Notes under the pieces: model-generated
Database searches by the model: none
Seen by the model: only the letters and a program-made list of their open reading frames with translations
What the model was told of the DNA's origin: nothing
Shown: piece by piece, positions 9,238 through 20,865 of the stretch
How the letters are laid out: the number at the start of each line of letters is the position of its first letter
Position numbering within the stretch: the first letter of the stretch is position 1
DNA from: an uncultured Pelagibacteraceae bacterium
GTDB lineage: Bacteria > Pseudomonadota > Alphaproteobacteria > Pelagibacterales > Pelagibacteraceae
Length of the DNA stretch: 64,000 nucleotides
Assembly: GCA_902544135.1 (NCBI GenBank)
Contig: CACCBF010000003.1
Span: 1 to 64,000, forward strand
Direction: 5' to 3'
Program-made: the position numbers and the translations under genes

Positions 9238-12200
9238 CTAGATATTTTGTAAAGCTGTGACTTCTAATTTTTTAGTTTTTAGTGACTTTATCGCTTCTAA
9301 ACAAGCATAAGCTGTTGACATATTTGTGCAATAAGGAACTTTATTTTTTAAGGTTGCTCTTCTTAAAGCTATAGCATCACTAACTCGATGTTCACTATTA
9401 CCGCCACCAGTATTAATTACTAGAGCAATTTTTTTAGCATCTAAAACATCAACAATGTGAGGAGTACCTGAACTAACTTTATTAATCTTCTTACATTTCA
9501 TACCAAATTTTCTAATATATTCAGCAGTCCCTTTAGTAGCACACAATTTAAATTTAAGTTTGATCAATTGTTTTGCTAAAATAATCCCTTCATCTTTGTG
9601 TGCATCTTTTAATGAAATAAAAGCAAGGCCATCTTTTGGTAAAGAATTAGCAGATGCAATTTGACTCTTGGCAAAAGCCATACCAAAATTTTTATCAAAA
9701 CCCATCACTTCACCAGTTGATTTCATCTCTGGACCTAAAAGTAAGTCACTATTTGGAAATTTATTAAATGGAAAAACTGCTTCTTTAACAGCATACATTC
9801 CTTTAGATTTATCTTTTAAATTAAATTTAGATAATTTTTCACCAGCCATAATTCTTGAGGCAATTTTAGCAAGAGGCAAACCTTTTGCTTTTGATACGAA
9901 AGGTACAGTTCTACTTGCTCTTGGATTTACTTCAATTACGTAAATCTGATCTTTTTTAATTGCAAATTGAATATTCATAAACCCTTTAACCTTAAGAGCT
10001 AAAGCTAATTTTCTTGTTTGATTTTCTATTTCGTTAATTAAATAAGGTTTGATTGAAACTGGAGGTAGGCTACATGCTGAATCTCCAGAGTGAATTCCAG
10101 CTTCTTCAATATGCTGCATAATACCTGCAACAAATACATCTTTACCGTCAGATAATGCATCCACATCAACTTCCATTGCTTGATTAATAAATTTATCAAT
10201 CAATATTGGATTATCCTCTGCAGCCTTAAAGGCTTCTTCAACAAACTTTTTTAAATCGTTTTTTTCATATACAATTTCCATGGCTCTTCCACCTAAAACG
10301 TAAGAGGGTCTTACAATTAAAGGTAAACCAATTTTGTCAGCAATTTTTATTGCTTGTTTGTAAGTTTTAGCAATGCCACTTTCTGCTTGTTTAAGTTTTA
10401 ATTTATTTAAAAGATTTCTAAATCGATCTCTATCTTCAGCTAGATCAATTGAAGTATATTGAGTGCCTAAAATTGGAAGTTTATTTTGATATAAAAATTC
10501 AGCCAACTTTATAGGAGTTTGGCCACCAAATTGTGCTATTACTCCAATCAAGTTTCCTTTCTCTTGCTCTTTTTTAATAATATTGAAAACATACTCTTCT
10601 TTAAGAGGTTCAAAATACAATCGATCACTTGTATCATAATCTGTTGAAACAGTTTCTGGATTACAATTGACCATAATCGTTTCAAAACCTGCATCTTTCA
10701 AAGCGAAACTTGCTTGGCAACAACAATAATCAAATTCTATTCCCTGACCAATCCTGTTAGGACCCCCTCCTAAGATAATGATTTTTTTCTTTTGAGTTGG
10801 TTCCGCTTCACACTCGGAGTTGAGTGAAAAATTTCTTTGATAACTTGAGTACATATAAGGTGTAAAAGATTTAAATTCTGCAGCACAAGTATCTACTTTT
10901 TTATAAACAGGTAATACTTTTAAAGCCATTCTTCTTTTTCTTATGACACTCTCAGGAATTTTGGTTAATTCGGATATTTTTTTATCTGAAAAACCAATAG
11001 ATTTAATACGATTGAATTCAATAAAGTCTCTTGGAACACCTTTGTTTTTAAGTTTATTTTCATTATCAACGATCTCTTTAATTTGTTCTAAAAACCAGGG
11101 ATCGATCTTTGATAAATTTTGAATTCTTTTTATATTGATTTTTTTCCTAAAAGCCTCTGCCACAAGTAAAAGTTTATTAGGGATATTTTCTCTAAGTTTT
11201 TTTTCTATTTCTTTTTTATTAATATTAAAAACTCTATCTAAGCCTGAATACCCTGTTTCAAGAGAAACCAATGCTTTTTGTAAAGACTCTTTAAAATTTC
11301 GACCTATTGCCATAGCTTCTCCAACAGATTTCATTGATGTACCTAAAGTTGCAGGTGAGGTCGAAAATTTCTCAAAAGTAAATCTTGGAATTTTTGTGAC
11401 CACATAGTCAATAGTTGGTTCAAAAGATGCAGGAGTGACTTTTGTTATCTCATTTTTTAATTCATCTAATGTGTAACCGACAGCAAGTTTTGCAGCAATC
11501 TTAGCGATAGGAAAACCTGTTGCTTTCGATGCTAAAGCAGATGATCTTGATACTCTTGGGTTCATCTCAATAATAACCATTCGTCCATTTTTTGGATTTA
11601 TTGCAAACTGAACATTAGATCCTCCTGTTTCAACTCCAATTTTTCTAAGGCATGATATAGATGCGTTTCTCATTACTTGATATTCTTTATCAGTAAGTGT
11701 CAACGCTGGTGCAATTGTAACAGAGTCACCTGTGTGAATTCCCATTGGATCAATATTTTCTATTGAACAAATAATAATACAATTGTCTTTCTTATCTCTT
11801 ACAACCTCCATTTCAAATTCTTTCCAACCCTCCAAACATTCCTCTACCAAAACCTGGCTTACCGGAGACTCGTGCAATCCGTTTTTAATTATTTTATAAA
11901 AGTCTTTTTTTGTTTTAGCTATTCCACCGCCAAGACCACCGAGCGTAAAAGCAGGTCTAATAATGGCTGGTAGACCAATTTGTTTCAAAACTTTTTTAGC
12001 TTGATTGAATTTATTGACAACTTTTGATTTTGGTAAATCTATACCAATATCCATCATATTTTTTCTAAATTTTTTCCTATCCTCAGCATTAGAGATTGCT
12101 TTTGAATTAGCACCGATTAGTTCTATTTTATATTTTTTAAGAACTCCCTTTTTTTCTGCTTCCATTGCTAAGTTCAATGCAGTCTGGCCACCCATGGTTG

Positions 12201-12462
12201 GCAAAATTGCATCAGGTTTTTCTTTTCTTAAAATTTTTTCAAGTATTTCTAACGTAATAGGTTCTATATAAGTTTTATCTGCAACATCTGGGTCAGTCAT
12301 TATTGTTGCTGGGTTCGAATTAACTAAAATCACTTTATAACCTTCATCCTTTAATGCTTTACACGCTTGAGTCCCCGAATAATCGAATTCGCAAGCTTGA
12401 CCAATAATTATTGGGCCAGCTCCAACGACTAAAATTTTCTTAATATCTTTTCTTTTTGGCAT
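9238..12462 (-). CDS. carB: Carbamoyl-phosphate synthase large subunit
   Basis: 1074 aa; [30 protein letters not shown] and duplicated ATP-grasp halves ([17 protein letters not shown]). Confidence 0.98.
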   Translation of the reverse strand: MPKRKDIKKILVVGAGPIIIGQACEFDYSGTQACKALKDEGYKVILVNSNPATIMTDPDVADKTYIEPITLEILEKILRKEKPDAILPTMGGQTALNLAMEAEKKGVLKKYKIELIGANSKAISNAEDRKKFRKNMMDIGIDLPKSKVVNKFNQAKKVLKQIGLPAIIRPAFTLGGLGGGIAKTKKDFYKIIKNGLHESPVSQVLVEECLEGWKEFEMEVVRDKKDNCIIICSIENIDPMGIHTGDSVTIAPALTLTDKEYQVMRNASISCLRKIGVETGGSNVQFAINPKNGRMVIIEMNPRVSRSSALASKATGFPIAKIAAKLAVGYTLDELKNEITKVTPASFEPTIDYVVTKIPRFTFEKFSTSPATLGTSMKSVGEAMAIGRNFKESLQKALVSLETGYSGLDRVFNINKKEIEKKLRENIPNKLLLVAEAFRKKINIKRIQNLSKIDPWFLEQIKEIVDNENKLKNKGVPRDFIEFNRIKSIGFSDKKISELTKIPESVIRKRRMALKVLPVYKKVDTCAAEFKSFTPYMYSSYQRNFSLNSECEAEPTQKKKIIILGGGPNRIGQGIEFDYCCCQASFALKDAGFETIMVNCNPETVSTDYDTSDRLYFEPLKEEYVFNIIKKEQEKGNLIGVIAQFGGQTPIKLAEFLYQNKLPILGTQYTSIDLAEDRDRFRNLLNKLKLKQAESGIAKTYKQAIKIADKIGLPLIVRPSYVLGGRAMEIVYEKNDLKKFVEEAFKAAEDNPILIDKFINQAMEVDVDALSDGKDVFVAGIMQHIEEAGIHSGDSACSLPPVSIKPYLINEIENQTRKLALALKVKGFMNIQFAIKKDQIYVIEVNPRASRTVPFVSKAKGLPLAKIASRIMAGEKLSKFNLKDKSKGMYAVKEAVFPFNKFPNSDLLLGPEMKSTGEVMGFDKNFGMAFAKSQIASANSLPKDGLAFISLKDAHKDEGIILAKQLIKLKFKLCATKGTAEYIRKFGMKCKKINKVSSGTPHIVDVLDAKKIALVINTGGGNSEHRVSDAIALRRATLKNKVPYCTNMSTAYACLEAIKSLKTKKLEVTALQNI

Positions 12463-13636
12463 TTTTTTTTATGTTGTTTATAAATTCTTTAAAAAGGTAA
12501 ACACTATCCTGCGGGCCTGGATTTGACTCTGGATGATATTGTACAGAAAACACAGGTTTATTTTTTAATCGAATTCCCTCAATGCCCCCATCAAACAAAG
12601 ACTTATGAGTAATCTCTAGATTTCTTGGTAAACCTTCTTTAACAATTTCAAAACCGTGGTTTTGACTGGTAATTTCAACACTATCATTAATAAAGTTTTT
12701 TACGGGATGATTGGCTCCACGATGTCCAAGTTTCATTTTTTTAGTTTTTGCTCCTAAGGCTAACCCAAGCAATTGGTGACCAAGACAAATTCCAAATATT
12801 GGAAAATCTTTTTTGATAAGATTTCTTATTATTCTAATTGCATATTTTCCAGTTGCAGCAGGATCTCCAGGACCATTTGATAGAAATATTCCATCAGGTT
12901 TTAGAGATGAAATTTTTTCATAACCAGTATTACATGGAACAACTGTAACTTTACATTTAAAGTCAGAAAAATATCTTAAAATATTTTTTTTAATTCCATA
13001 GTCTATAGCAACAATGTGAAAAGATTTTTGGTTATTTTTTTGATATCCAGTTTGCTTTTTCCATGTTTTAAAACCTTTCCACAGATAATTTTTCTTTGTG
13101 GTAACTTCTTTTGCAAGATCTAAATTTTTTAATCCACTCCATTTTGTCGTTACATTGATGATTTTATTTATATTAAATTTGCCTGTTTTTGAGACTGATA
13201 TTGTGCCTTTTGGTGCACCTTTATCTCTTATAAAATTGGTTAAATTTCTAGTGTCTAACCCAGTAATTCCAACTATTTTGTTTTTTTTTAACCAAGCATC
13301 TAAGTGTAAAAAAGATCTATAATTTGAGGGCGATGTAATTTCTGAGTTAAATATGACACCTTTCGTCCAAATTTTATCTGACTCATGATCTTCACTATTG
13401 GTACCCACATTACCAATATGAGGAAAAGTAAAATTGATAATTTGTCCAGCATAAGATGGATCAGAAATTATTTCTTGATAACCTGTAAGAGAGGTATTAA
13501 AGCAAACTTCTCCAGTGGCAGTTCCTTGGTAGCCAATACCAATGCCTTTAAAAACTTTTCTATTTTCAAGAACTAAAATACCTGTTTGTTTATCTGAGAT
13601 TTTTTTTGAGTTAGTTTTTTTTACTTTTTTGATCAA
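12440..13636 (-). CDS. carA: Carbamoyl-phosphate synthase small (glutaminase) subunit
   Basis: [14 protein letters not shown] and HPESNPGP class I amidotransferase motifs; 3' end overlaps carB start by 23 nt. Confidence 0.97.
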   Translation of the reverse strand: MIKKVKKTNSKKISDKQTGILVLENRKVFKGIGIGYQGTATGEVCFNTSLTGYQEIISDPSYAGQIINFTFPHIGNVGTNSEDHESDKIWTKGVIFNSEITSPSNYRSFLHLDAWLKKNKIVGITGLDTRNLTNFIRDKGAPKGTISVSKTGKFNINKIINVTTKWSGLKNLDLAKEVTTKKNYLWKGFKTWKKQTGYQKNNQKSFHIVAIDYGIKKNILRYFSDFKCKVTVVPCNTGYEKISSLKPDGIFLSNGPGDPAATGKYAIRIIRNLIKKDFPIFGICLGHQLLGLALGAKTKKMKLGHRGANHPVKNFINDSVEITSQNHGFEIVKEGLPRNLEITHKSLFDGGIEGIRLKNKPVFSVQYHPESNPGPQDSVYLFKEFINNIKKNAKKKRY

Positions 13637-13762
13637 TTACAACTCATAAGTTAAAGGTTAATACAATAATTGGATTATTATCGCAACAGAGATGTATTAT
13701 AAAATTGAAAAAAAACAATTTTTCTTTTGAGAATTTTTTGCTTTAAAGTAGATTAAAAAATT

Positions 13763-14224
13763 ATGTCTTTAAAAGAAACAATCGAAACTGAATACAAAAA
13801 TGCACTAAAATCTAAAGATAAAACAAAAATATCAACTTATAGGTTAATTTTATCATCCATCAAAGATTTAGATATTCAAAATAGATCGGGTCCCAACAAG
13901 AAAGAGACAGACGATGAGGATATTAAAAAGCTATTTAAAAAAATGGTTAAGCAAAGAACCGAATCGATTGAAATCTACAAAAAAAATAATCGAACTGATT
14001 TACTTGAAGTTGAGCAAAATGAATATGACATTATATCAAGTTTTTTACCGAAGGTTTTAGGTGATGAAGAAACAAAAAAAATATGTGAGGAAATTATAAC
14101 AAAATTAGGCGCTTCTTCACTCAAGGATATGGGTAAAGTTATGGGTGAACTTAAAAAAGAATATTCTGATAAAATTGATTTTGCAAAAGCGGGATCTCTT
14201 ATCAAAGATCTCTTAAATAAATAA
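13763..14224 (+). CDS. GatB/YqeY domain protein
   Basis: YqeY-like sequence (TYRLILSSIKD, EQNEYDIISSFLPK), immediately upstream of dnaG. Confidence 0.9.
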   Translation: MSLKETIETEYKNALKSKDKTKISTYRLILSSIKDLDIQNRSGPNKKETDDEDIKKLFKKMVKQRTESIEIYKKNNRTDLLEVEQNEYDIISSFLPKVLGDEETKKICEEIITKLGASSLKDMGKVMGELKKEYSDKIDFAKAGSLIKDLLNK

Positions 14225-14226
14225 TA

Positions 14227-16002
14227 ATGAAATATCCAAAAGAATATCTTGATGAAATCAAAACTAGATTAAAAGTTTCAACAGTCGTATCTAAGTTCGT
14301 AAGTCTAAAAAAAAGAGGAAAAGAATTTGTAGGTCTTTCACCTTTCAAAAATGAAAAAACACCGTCTTTTACAGTTAACGATGAAAAAGAATTTTACCAT
14401 TGTTTTGCTACGTCTGAACATGGAAACATTTTTGATTTTGTTATGAAAACACAAAATCTTAGATTTGGCGAGGCTGTAAAGTATCTTGCAAATTTGGCTG
14501 GTATGCAACCTTATATGTTTACAAAACAAGATGAGGAGAGAGAAAAAAAATGGAAGGAGTATTGTTTAATTTATAGTCAATATGTTGAATTTTATCATGA
14601 TGAATTAATTAAAAATGAAACTCATGATAACGCAAGAAATTATTTAAAAGAAAGAAATATTAACAAAGATCAAGTTAAAAAATTTAAAATAGGATATATA
14701 AAAAAAAATCCAAATTTTTTTGAAAAATTAAAAAATGATTTCAGTGAAGAAGTTTTAATAAGTACTGGGTTATTTTATTTTGATGAAAAAAAAAAAATTT
14801 ATGTAGAGAGATTTAAAGGACGTTTAGTTTTTCCTATTAATAATATTTCTGGCCAACCAATTGCACTTGGCGGAAGAATAATTGAAAAAAGTGATTACCT
14901 TGCTAAATATATTAATTCCCCCGAAACTTCTTTTTTTAAAAAGGGTTCAAATTTATACAATTTAGACTTAGCTAGAAAATTATCTAATAAGATAGATCAT
15001 ATTTTTCTTGTTGAGGGTTATATGGATGTTGTCGGATTAGCAAAAAATGGTATTGAAAATGTAGTTGCTAACTTGGGCACTTCACTTACCGATAGACAAA
15101 TCTTAACATTAAATCAATTTTTCGATGATATTATAATTTGTTTTGACGGGGATGAGAGTGGTTATAAGGCAGCTTTAAGAGCAGCAGAAAATTCTATTAT
15201 TTATTTAAAACCAGAAAAACAAATTTCATTTCTATTTTTACCTGACAAAGAAGATCCTGACAGCTTTGTTAACAAAAATGGTAAAGATTATTTTTTAGAT
15301 TTTGCAAAAAAGAGTAAAATTTCGATACACCAGTTTATTTTTGCACACTACAAAAAACAAACTCAAAATAATCCATCATCTATGGCAATTTTTGATAAAA
15401 AGCTTAGGTCTATAGCAAACACTATTAAGGATGAATATATTAAAAGATATGTTTTAGAGTATTTTTTGGAAAAAATTGCAGAGCTAGCACCACATACTAA
15501 TTTAAGTAAAAAATTCAATTACGTAAGAAATGTTAAATCTCTTGAAACAACAAAAAAATACTTTAATGAAAGTAAATCTTTATCAGCAATAGAGCTTAAA
15601 GAATTTTCATTACTTTATCTTTTAATGAACAATTTAGAATTAATGAGAGAAAATTTTCATTTAATTGAGAACGTGAATTTATTTACTGAAGTAAATAAGC
15701 AAATTTTTTCAAAAATTTTATCTAAACTTAAACTTAGTGAAAAACTCACTCTTAAAGATTTGGAAATTGATAAACAATTAATTGAAAAAATTGATAAGTT
15801 TGCTCCAATTAAATACATCTTAGGTAAAAAGAATAAAAATGAACATGAGATAATTGGATTATTAGATGACATTAATAGAGATTTGAATAATTATAATCTC
15901 GAACTTAGAATTCAGGAGTTAGAATCAAAGTTTTCTAAAGATCTAAGTGAGACAACATTTAATGAGCTAAAAGAGCTCAAAAAAAAGCAAAATCTCAATT
16001 AA
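14227..16002 (+). CDS. dnaG: DNA primase
   Basis: EKTPSFTVNDEKEFYHCF N-terminal domain, VEGYMDVVGLAKNG TOPRIM, FDGDESGYKAALRA. Confidence 0.97.
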   Translation: MKYPKEYLDEIKTRLKVSTVVSKFVSLKKRGKEFVGLSPFKNEKTPSFTVNDEKEFYHCFATSEHGNIFDFVMKTQNLRFGEAVKYLANLAGMQPYMFTKQDEEREKKWKEYCLIYSQYVEFYHDELIKNETHDNARNYLKERNINKDQVKKFKIGYIKKNPNFFEKLKNDFSEEVLISTGLFYFDEKKKIYVERFKGRLVFPINNISGQPIALGGRIIEKSDYLAKYINSPETSFFKKGSNLYNLDLARKLSNKIDHIFLVEGYMDVVGLAKNGIENVVANLGTSLTDRQILTLNQFFDDIIICFDGDESGYKAALRAAENSIIYLKPEKQISFLFLPDKEDPDSFVNKNGKDYFLDFAKKSKISIHQFIFAHYKKQTQNNPSSMAIFDKKLRSIANTIKDEYIKRYVLEYFLEKIAELAPHTNLSKKFNYVRNVKSLETTKKYFNESKSLSAIELKEFSLLYLLMNNLELMRENFHLIENVNLFTEVNKQIFSKILSKLKLSEKLTLKDLEIDKQLIEKIDKFAPIKYILGKKNKNEHEIIGLLDDINRDLNNYNLELRIQELESKFSKDLSETTFNELKELKKKQNLN

Positions 16003-16068
16003 TTCACATCATTTATTAATGGATTTTTATAAATTTAACATTATATAAGACTCTTCAAATTTATTGCT

Positions 16069-17892
16069 GTGGAAAGAATTATTACAAAATCGTTTGCAAG
16101 ACTAATGGGTCGTGGAACCCATAGAGGATTCATTACTTATGAAGAATTAAGCAAATCTCTTGGAAAGAGGAATTTGTCTGATGAAAATCTTGCTCAAGCA
16201 TTCATACATATTCTTGATGAAAAAGTAACTCTAGTAGAAAAAAAATCAGATTTTAAAGTTTTAAGAAAAAAAGACAGTTCTTCTAAAGAAGAAGGTAAAA
16301 CTATCGAGAAAAGCGATGATCCTATTAGAATGTATCTTAGAGAAATGGGTGGCGTTGAGTTATTGTCTAGAGAAGGTGAAATAGCTATCGCTAAAAGAAT
16401 TGAAGCTGGAAAAGATGTAATGTTAATAGCGTTGTCACAAAGTCCTATAACAGCCCAACAATTTTTTGAATGGAATGAAAAACTTCAGAAAGATGAAATT
16501 TTAGTAAGAGAGATTATTGATATTGATACCAACTATATGGAAGATGAAACAACAGGTCCTAGCGCAAAGCAAAAAAATTCTGGAGAATTAGAAAAAGAGG
16601 AAGGTGCTAGTGATGAAGATGAAGATTTTAATCCAACACTTGCTGCAATGGAAAGTGAGATAAAACCTAAAGTATTAAAAACAGTTAATTTACTAACTAA
16701 GGAATATAATAAGCTAATCAAGTACCAAAAAGAAAAATTAGATTGTGTATTAAATTCTAACACCTTTTCGCCCGCAAAAGAAAAAGGTCATAATAAAATT
16801 GTTAATGATATCCTGGAAAATATTAAATCTCTTCAACTGTCGCCATCTGTTTTAGAGGAGTTAGTCCAAAAACATTACATAGAAAATAAAAAGATTGTTT
16901 CTTTAGAGGGAAATTTACTCAGACTAGCTATAGATCACAAGATTTCCAGAAATGAATTCATAAAGTTTTATATTGGCAATGAAATTAATCCTAATTTAAA
17001 AAAGTTTTTAGATACAAATTCTTTATGGAAACAATTTTTCTCAAAAAATAAAAATGAATTTAAGAACATTAGAGATAGATTAGTTGAAATAAGTCATAAA
17101 TTAGGAATGTCGGTAACTGACTTTAAAAAGTTAGTTAGCAGAGTACAGAAAGGAGAGAAAGAGTCTAGAATCGCCAAAAAAGAAATGGTGGAAGCAAATT
17201 TGAGACTAGTTATCTCGATCGCCAAGAAATATACAAACAGAGGTTTGCAATTTTTGGACTTAATTCAAGAGGGAAATATTGGTTTAATGAAAGCAGTCGA
17301 TAAATTTGAGTACAGAAGAGGTTATAAATTTTCTACTTATGCTACATGGTGGATACGACAAGCAATAACAAGATCTATCGCTGATCAAGCAAGAACAATC
17401 AGAATTCCAGTTCATATGATTGAGACTATAAATAAAATTGTAAGAACTCAAAGATTAATACTTAGTGAATTTGGAAGAGAAGCAACTCCAGAGGAATTAG
17501 CAAAAAAATTGAGAATGCCTTTAGATAAAGTTAGAAAAGTTTTAAAGATTTCGAAAGAACCAGTTTCATTAGAAAAACCTGTGGGTGATGAGGAAGATAG
17601 CAGCCTAGGAGATTTTATAGAAGATACGAAAGCCTTAGCGCCTCTTGAACAAGCAATTAAATCTAATTTAGGAGAGGCTACAACAAAAATATTATCAACT
17701 CTTACACCAAGAGAAGAAAGAGTTTTAAGAATGAGATTTGGAGTTGGAATGAATACAGATCACACTTTAGAGGAAGTGGGTTTACAATTCTCAGTTACTC
17801 GTGAACGTATAAGACAAATTGAGGCAAAAGCTTTAAGAAAATTAAAACATCCGAGTAGATCAAAACAATTGAAAAGTTTCTTAGAAAGTTAA
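16069..17892 (+). CDS. rpoD: RNA polymerase primary sigma factor (sigma-70)
   Basis: GTG start; [65 protein letters not shown]. Confidence 0.98.
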   Translation: MERIITKSFARLMGRGTHRGFITYEELSKSLGKRNLSDENLAQAFIHILDEKVTLVEKKSDFKVLRKKDSSSKEEGKTIEKSDDPIRMYLREMGGVELLSREGEIAIAKRIEAGKDVMLIALSQSPITAQQFFEWNEKLQKDEILVREIIDIDTNYMEDETTGPSAKQKNSGELEKEEGASDEDEDFNPTLAAMESEIKPKVLKTVNLLTKEYNKLIKYQKEKLDCVLNSNTFSPAKEKGHNKIVNDILENIKSLQLSPSVLEELVQKHYIENKKIVSLEGNLLRLAIDHKISRNEFIKFYIGNEINPNLKKFLDTNSLWKQFFSKNKNEFKNIRDRLVEISHKLGMSVTDFKKLVSRVQKGEKESRIAKKEMVEANLRLVISIAKKYTNRGLQFLDLIQEGNIGLMKAVDKFEYRRGYKFSTYATWWIRQAITRSIADQARTIRIPVHMIETINKIVRTQRLILSEFGREATPEELAKKLRMPLDKVRKVLKISKEPVSLEKPVGDEEDSSLGDFIEDTKALAPLEQAIKSNLGEATTKILSTLTPREERVLRMRFGVGMNTDHTLEEVGLQFSVTRERIRQIEAKALRKLKHPSRSKQLKSFLES

Positions 17893-17903
17893 GGTTTACA
17901 TTT

Positions 17904-17978
17904 GGGCCGTTAGCTCAATAGTAGAGTACTGCATTGACATTGCAGGGGTAGTTGGAGCGTAACCAACACGGCCCACCA
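17904..17978 (+). tRNA. tRNA-Val (GAC), atypical D-loop and T-loop
   Basis: Acceptor GGGCCGT/ACGGCCC, anticodon arm CTGCA-TTGACAT-TGCAG, T-stem GTTGG/CCAAC, encoded CCA; D-loop AATAGTA and T-loop AGCGTAA are non-canonical. Confidence 0.8.
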
Positions 17979-18052
17979 TTTAAAATTTCAACAGTAAAAA
18001 TATCTATTCTTGTTTATTATATTGGTTTATAATAATAAGTTATTCTATAAAA

Positions 18053-18129
18053 GGGCCTGTAGCTCAGTTGGTTAGAGCAGTACACTCATAATGTATTGGT
18101 CCCAGGTTCGAGTCCTGGCGGGCCCACCA
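18053..18129 (+). tRNA. tRNA with CAT anticodon (elongator Met, or Ile2 after lysidine modification)
   Basis: Full cloverleaf with GGTTCGAGTCC T-arm, anticodon loop CTCATAA, encoded CCA. Confidence 0.93.
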
Positions 18130-18152
18130 TATATATAATTTATATAATTGAA

Positions 18153-18737
18153 TTATTTTGATGAAAATTCTTTTAATGTTTTAAATAAGGACTCTATATT
18201 GTTATCATTAGAGTTTAATATTGAAGCAAACTCCTCTTTTTGCGTTCTTGCTAAACTTAGACCCTCAATTATTAAGTCTCTAATTAGCGGATTATTTTGA
18301 TTTTTTGTATAAATTCTCCAGTCAATTTTTACCTCAGGTCTTTCAGAAGTTCCTTTTAAAACACTATTCACAATAGTATAATTTTCACTCAAAACTTTTT
18401 TCGACAAGACATCAATTTCTGGATTTGTATATTCTGATAATCTACTAGAAAAACTTTTTAAAAAATAATCTTCAAATAATTGTAAATACTCAATTTTTTC
18501 CTTCTCACTCAAGTTTTTTCTTGTAGATCCTAGAGAATAAAAACCCACACCCTGAATATCGACAGTTTCTTTAGCTATTACCTTTAACTTATTGATTTTT
18601 TCTTCTTGCGAAATATTTTTAGCTAATATTTCTGATGCTCTGTTGACTGTAGATTGAACAAATACATCTGGTTCAACAGAAAAAACATGAATAAAGTTAA
18701 AGTTTAAAAGTATTAGAATTAAAAAAAATCTTTTCAT
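18153..18737 (-). CDS. mlaC: MlaC/Ttg2D-family phospholipid-binding periplasmic protein
   Basis: Signal peptide; YLQLFEDYFLKSFSSRLSEY, VDWRIY-type core (KIDWRIYTKNQNNPLIRDLIIEGLSL). Confidence 0.85.
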   Translation of the reverse strand: MKRFFLILILLNFNFIHVFSVEPDVFVQSTVNRASEILAKNISQEEKINKLKVIAKETVDIQGVGFYSLGSTRKNLSEKEKIEYLQLFEDYFLKSFSSRLSEYTNPEIDVLSKKVLSENYTIVNSVLKGTSERPEVKIDWRIYTKNQNNPLIRDLIIEGLSLARTQKEEFASILNSNDNNIESLFKTLKEFSSK

Positions 18738-18760
18738 CTTAATATCATTTAGATAAGGTT

Positions 18761-19555
18761 TTAGTTATTATCTATTTCTTCCCAATCTTCCTCATTTTTG
18801 TAGAAAATTTCGATGTTTCCTTTTCTTATATTGCTAATTTTGTTTTCTCTGTCTTGCAAGTATAAACTTTTTACTGAGGCATAAAAGTCAATGGAATTTA
18901 TTTCTAGGTTATCAAATGACTCAATATTATTCGATCTAAAATCAATACCCTCTAAAGCTTTTGTCGCCATATAAAAACTCTCATTTAAATATTCATTATT
19001 TCCATGCATTGAAGCGTTATAGTAAGGATCGCCACCTAACACATTCATGAAAGAACCAGTTGTATCTCTTAAGGTCGATGGTCCCAAAACTGGCAAAACT
19101 AGATAACAGCCTGGTCCAACTCCCCATGCACCTAAAGTTTGACCATAATCCTCCCTTTCATATTTTGGAAAACCCATTTGATTTGCAACATCAATTGTAC
19201 CTAATATTCCAACAGTTGAGTTGACTACAAGCCTTGCTGTATTAATTATTGCTAATTTGATATCACCTTGCAATATATTATTTGGGATTGTGACCAAACT
19301 TGATAAATTCGTAACAAAATTATGAGTACCTTTTTGGATAGGATCTGGCAAACTTCTATAACTTTCAGCAAGAGGTTTTATTAAAGCTTTGTCCAGACTT
19401 TGATTGAATGCAAAAGTTGCTCTATTGAAACTTTTAGAACAATCTTTAACTTTTTTTGGTTCTTTTTCTAGCTTTAATTCACCGTCAGAACCAGCATTTG
19501 CATTCAATGTTAATAAAAAAATTGAAATTAAAACTATTGATAATTTTTTTAACAT
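18761..19555 (-). CDS. mlaA: MlaA/VacJ-family protein
   Basis: FNRATFAFNQSLDKALIKPLAESYRSLPDPIQKGTHNFVTNL, RLVVNSTVGILGTIDVA, EDYGQTLGAWGVGPGCYLVLPVLGPSTLRD. Confidence 0.93.
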   Translation of the reverse strand: MLKKLSIVLISIFLLTLNANAGSDGELKLEKEPKKVKDCSKSFNRATFAFNQSLDKALIKPLAESYRSLPDPIQKGTHNFVTNLSSLVTIPNNILQGDIKLAIINTARLVVNSTVGILGTIDVANQMGFPKYEREDYGQTLGAWGVGPGCYLVLPVLGPSTLRDTTGSFMNVLGGDPYYNASMHGNNEYLNESFYMATKALEGIDFRSNNIESFDNLEINSIDFYASVKSLYLQDRENKISNIRKGNIEIFYKNEEDWEEIDNN

Positions 19556-19658
19556 ATAGACTTACTTTATATATTATTGTTAATTATGTAAATTAACATT
19601 TAGTAATAAAAAATGTCCATAAAATGTTTATAAATGGCCTAAAATTGTATTAATATTT

Positions 19659-20390
19659 ATGATGGATAAAATTAACGATTATTCACTAAATTTTGGCTTA
19701 CCAAAAAGGCTAAAAAAAAGAATTAAATTTATAATTATCCATTATACAGGTATGAAAAAAGAATTAGACTCGATCAAAAAACTGCAGAGCCCTGGATCTA
19801 AAGTTAGTTCACATTATTTGATAAAAAAAAATGGTGAAATATTAATACTAGTTCCTGATCTTTATGAAGCTTGGCATGCCGGTGTATCAAATTGGAAAAA
19901 TCACAAATATTTAAATAAAAACTCAATCGGTATCGAAATCACTAATCCAGGTCATCAATATGGTTACAGAAATTTTTCTAGCAAACAAATTTTCTCACTC
20001 AAAAAACTTTTAGTATCGTTAATTAGAAAATTTAAAATTAAAAAGAAGTATATTCTTGGTCATTCAGATGTGTCTCCCGATCGAAAAAAAGATCCAGGTG
20101 AAAAATTCCCTTGGGCAAAACTGGCTAAAACCGGGTTGGTTTGGTTTCATAATTTAGATACAAAAAAAATAAAAAAATTTAGAAAAGTTAAACTTTCATC
20201 TAAATTTGAGGAAAATATTTTTCTTAAAAACCTTTATAAGATTGGATATAATAAGATAGATGGATTGAAATTGAGCAAAAATTCAGAGTATCTTACAAAA
20301 GCTTTCCAAAGGAGATTTAGACAAGACTTAGTTGATGGTAAAATAGATCAAGAGTGTTTAATAATAAGTAAAAACCTTGTATCTCACTAA
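19659..20390 (+). CDS. N-acetylmuramoyl-L-alanine amidase (amidase_2/AmpD-AmiD-like)
   Basis: FIIIHYTGM, SSHYLIKKNGEI, LGHSDVSPDRKKDPGEKFPW. Confidence 0.9.
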   Translation: MMDKINDYSLNFGLPKRLKKRIKFIIIHYTGMKKELDSIKKLQSPGSKVSSHYLIKKNGEILILVPDLYEAWHAGVSNWKNHKYLNKNSIGIEITNPGHQYGYRNFSSKQIFSLKKLLVSLIRKFKIKKKYILGHSDVSPDRKKDPGEKFPWAKLAKTGLVWFHNLDTKKIKKFRKVKLSSKFEENIFLKNLYKIGYNKIDGLKLSKNSEYLTKAFQRRFRQDLVDGKIDQECLIISKNLVSH

Positions 20391-20434
20391 AAGATTGAAC
20401 TTGAAATTTTTCGATTTAATTATAAATTATCAAT

Positions 20435-20787
20435 GCCAGATGAACGATTTATCGCTTTAATTTTTTAAAGAGGAAAGTCCGGACTCTACAAGAATACAGT
20501 GCCAGGTAATTCCTGGCAGGGGCAACCCTAGGGATAGTGCCACAGAAAATAAACCGCCATAACATGGCAAGGGTGAAAAGGTGTGGTAAGAGCACACCGG
20601 TTCTATTGGTAACAATGAACGCTGGAAAACCCCACTGGGAGCAAAACTAAGTAGAGATGACAATGTTGAAAAACTAAAAGTAATTCTTGGCTAGTCATCA
20701 GGGTTAGTTGCTTGAGCTCAAGAGCGATCTTGAGCCTAGATAAATGATAAATTTAAATGACAGAACCCGGCTTACAGTTCATCTGGC
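20435..20787 (+). ncRNA. rnpB: RNase P RNA (bacterial type A)
   Basis: GAGGAAAGTCCGGACTC, CAGGGGCAACCCTAGGGATAGTGCCACAGAAA, GGTAAGAGCACACCGG and CAGAACCCGGCTTACAG; ends pair GCCAGATGAAC with GTTCATCTGGC (P1). Confidence 0.96.
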
Positions 20788-20865
20788 TTTATTACATATT
20801 TAACAAATAATTCCAAAAATTATAAAACTTTTCTTATTTGATCGATATTTTGTTTAAAACCTAGC

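Noticed and set aside
9668-12271. Plus-strand ORFs of 88-91 aa within carB
   Set aside because: Antisense to a confidently identified conserved gene; hydrophobic composition is what reverse-complement coding sequence produces.
13701-13722. AAAATTG-A8-CAATTTT inverted repeat between carA and yqeY
   Set aside because: Very AT-rich 7-bp stem in an AT-rich intergenic spacer; expected often by chance.
18053-18129. Calling the CAT-anticodon tRNA firmly as Met
   Set aside because: CAT anticodon is shared by elongator Met and TilS-modified Ile2; identity cannot be settled by eye.
20457-20663. 68-aa ORF on the minus strand
   Set aside because: Lies fully antisense inside the RNase P RNA gene; no protein-like family signal.
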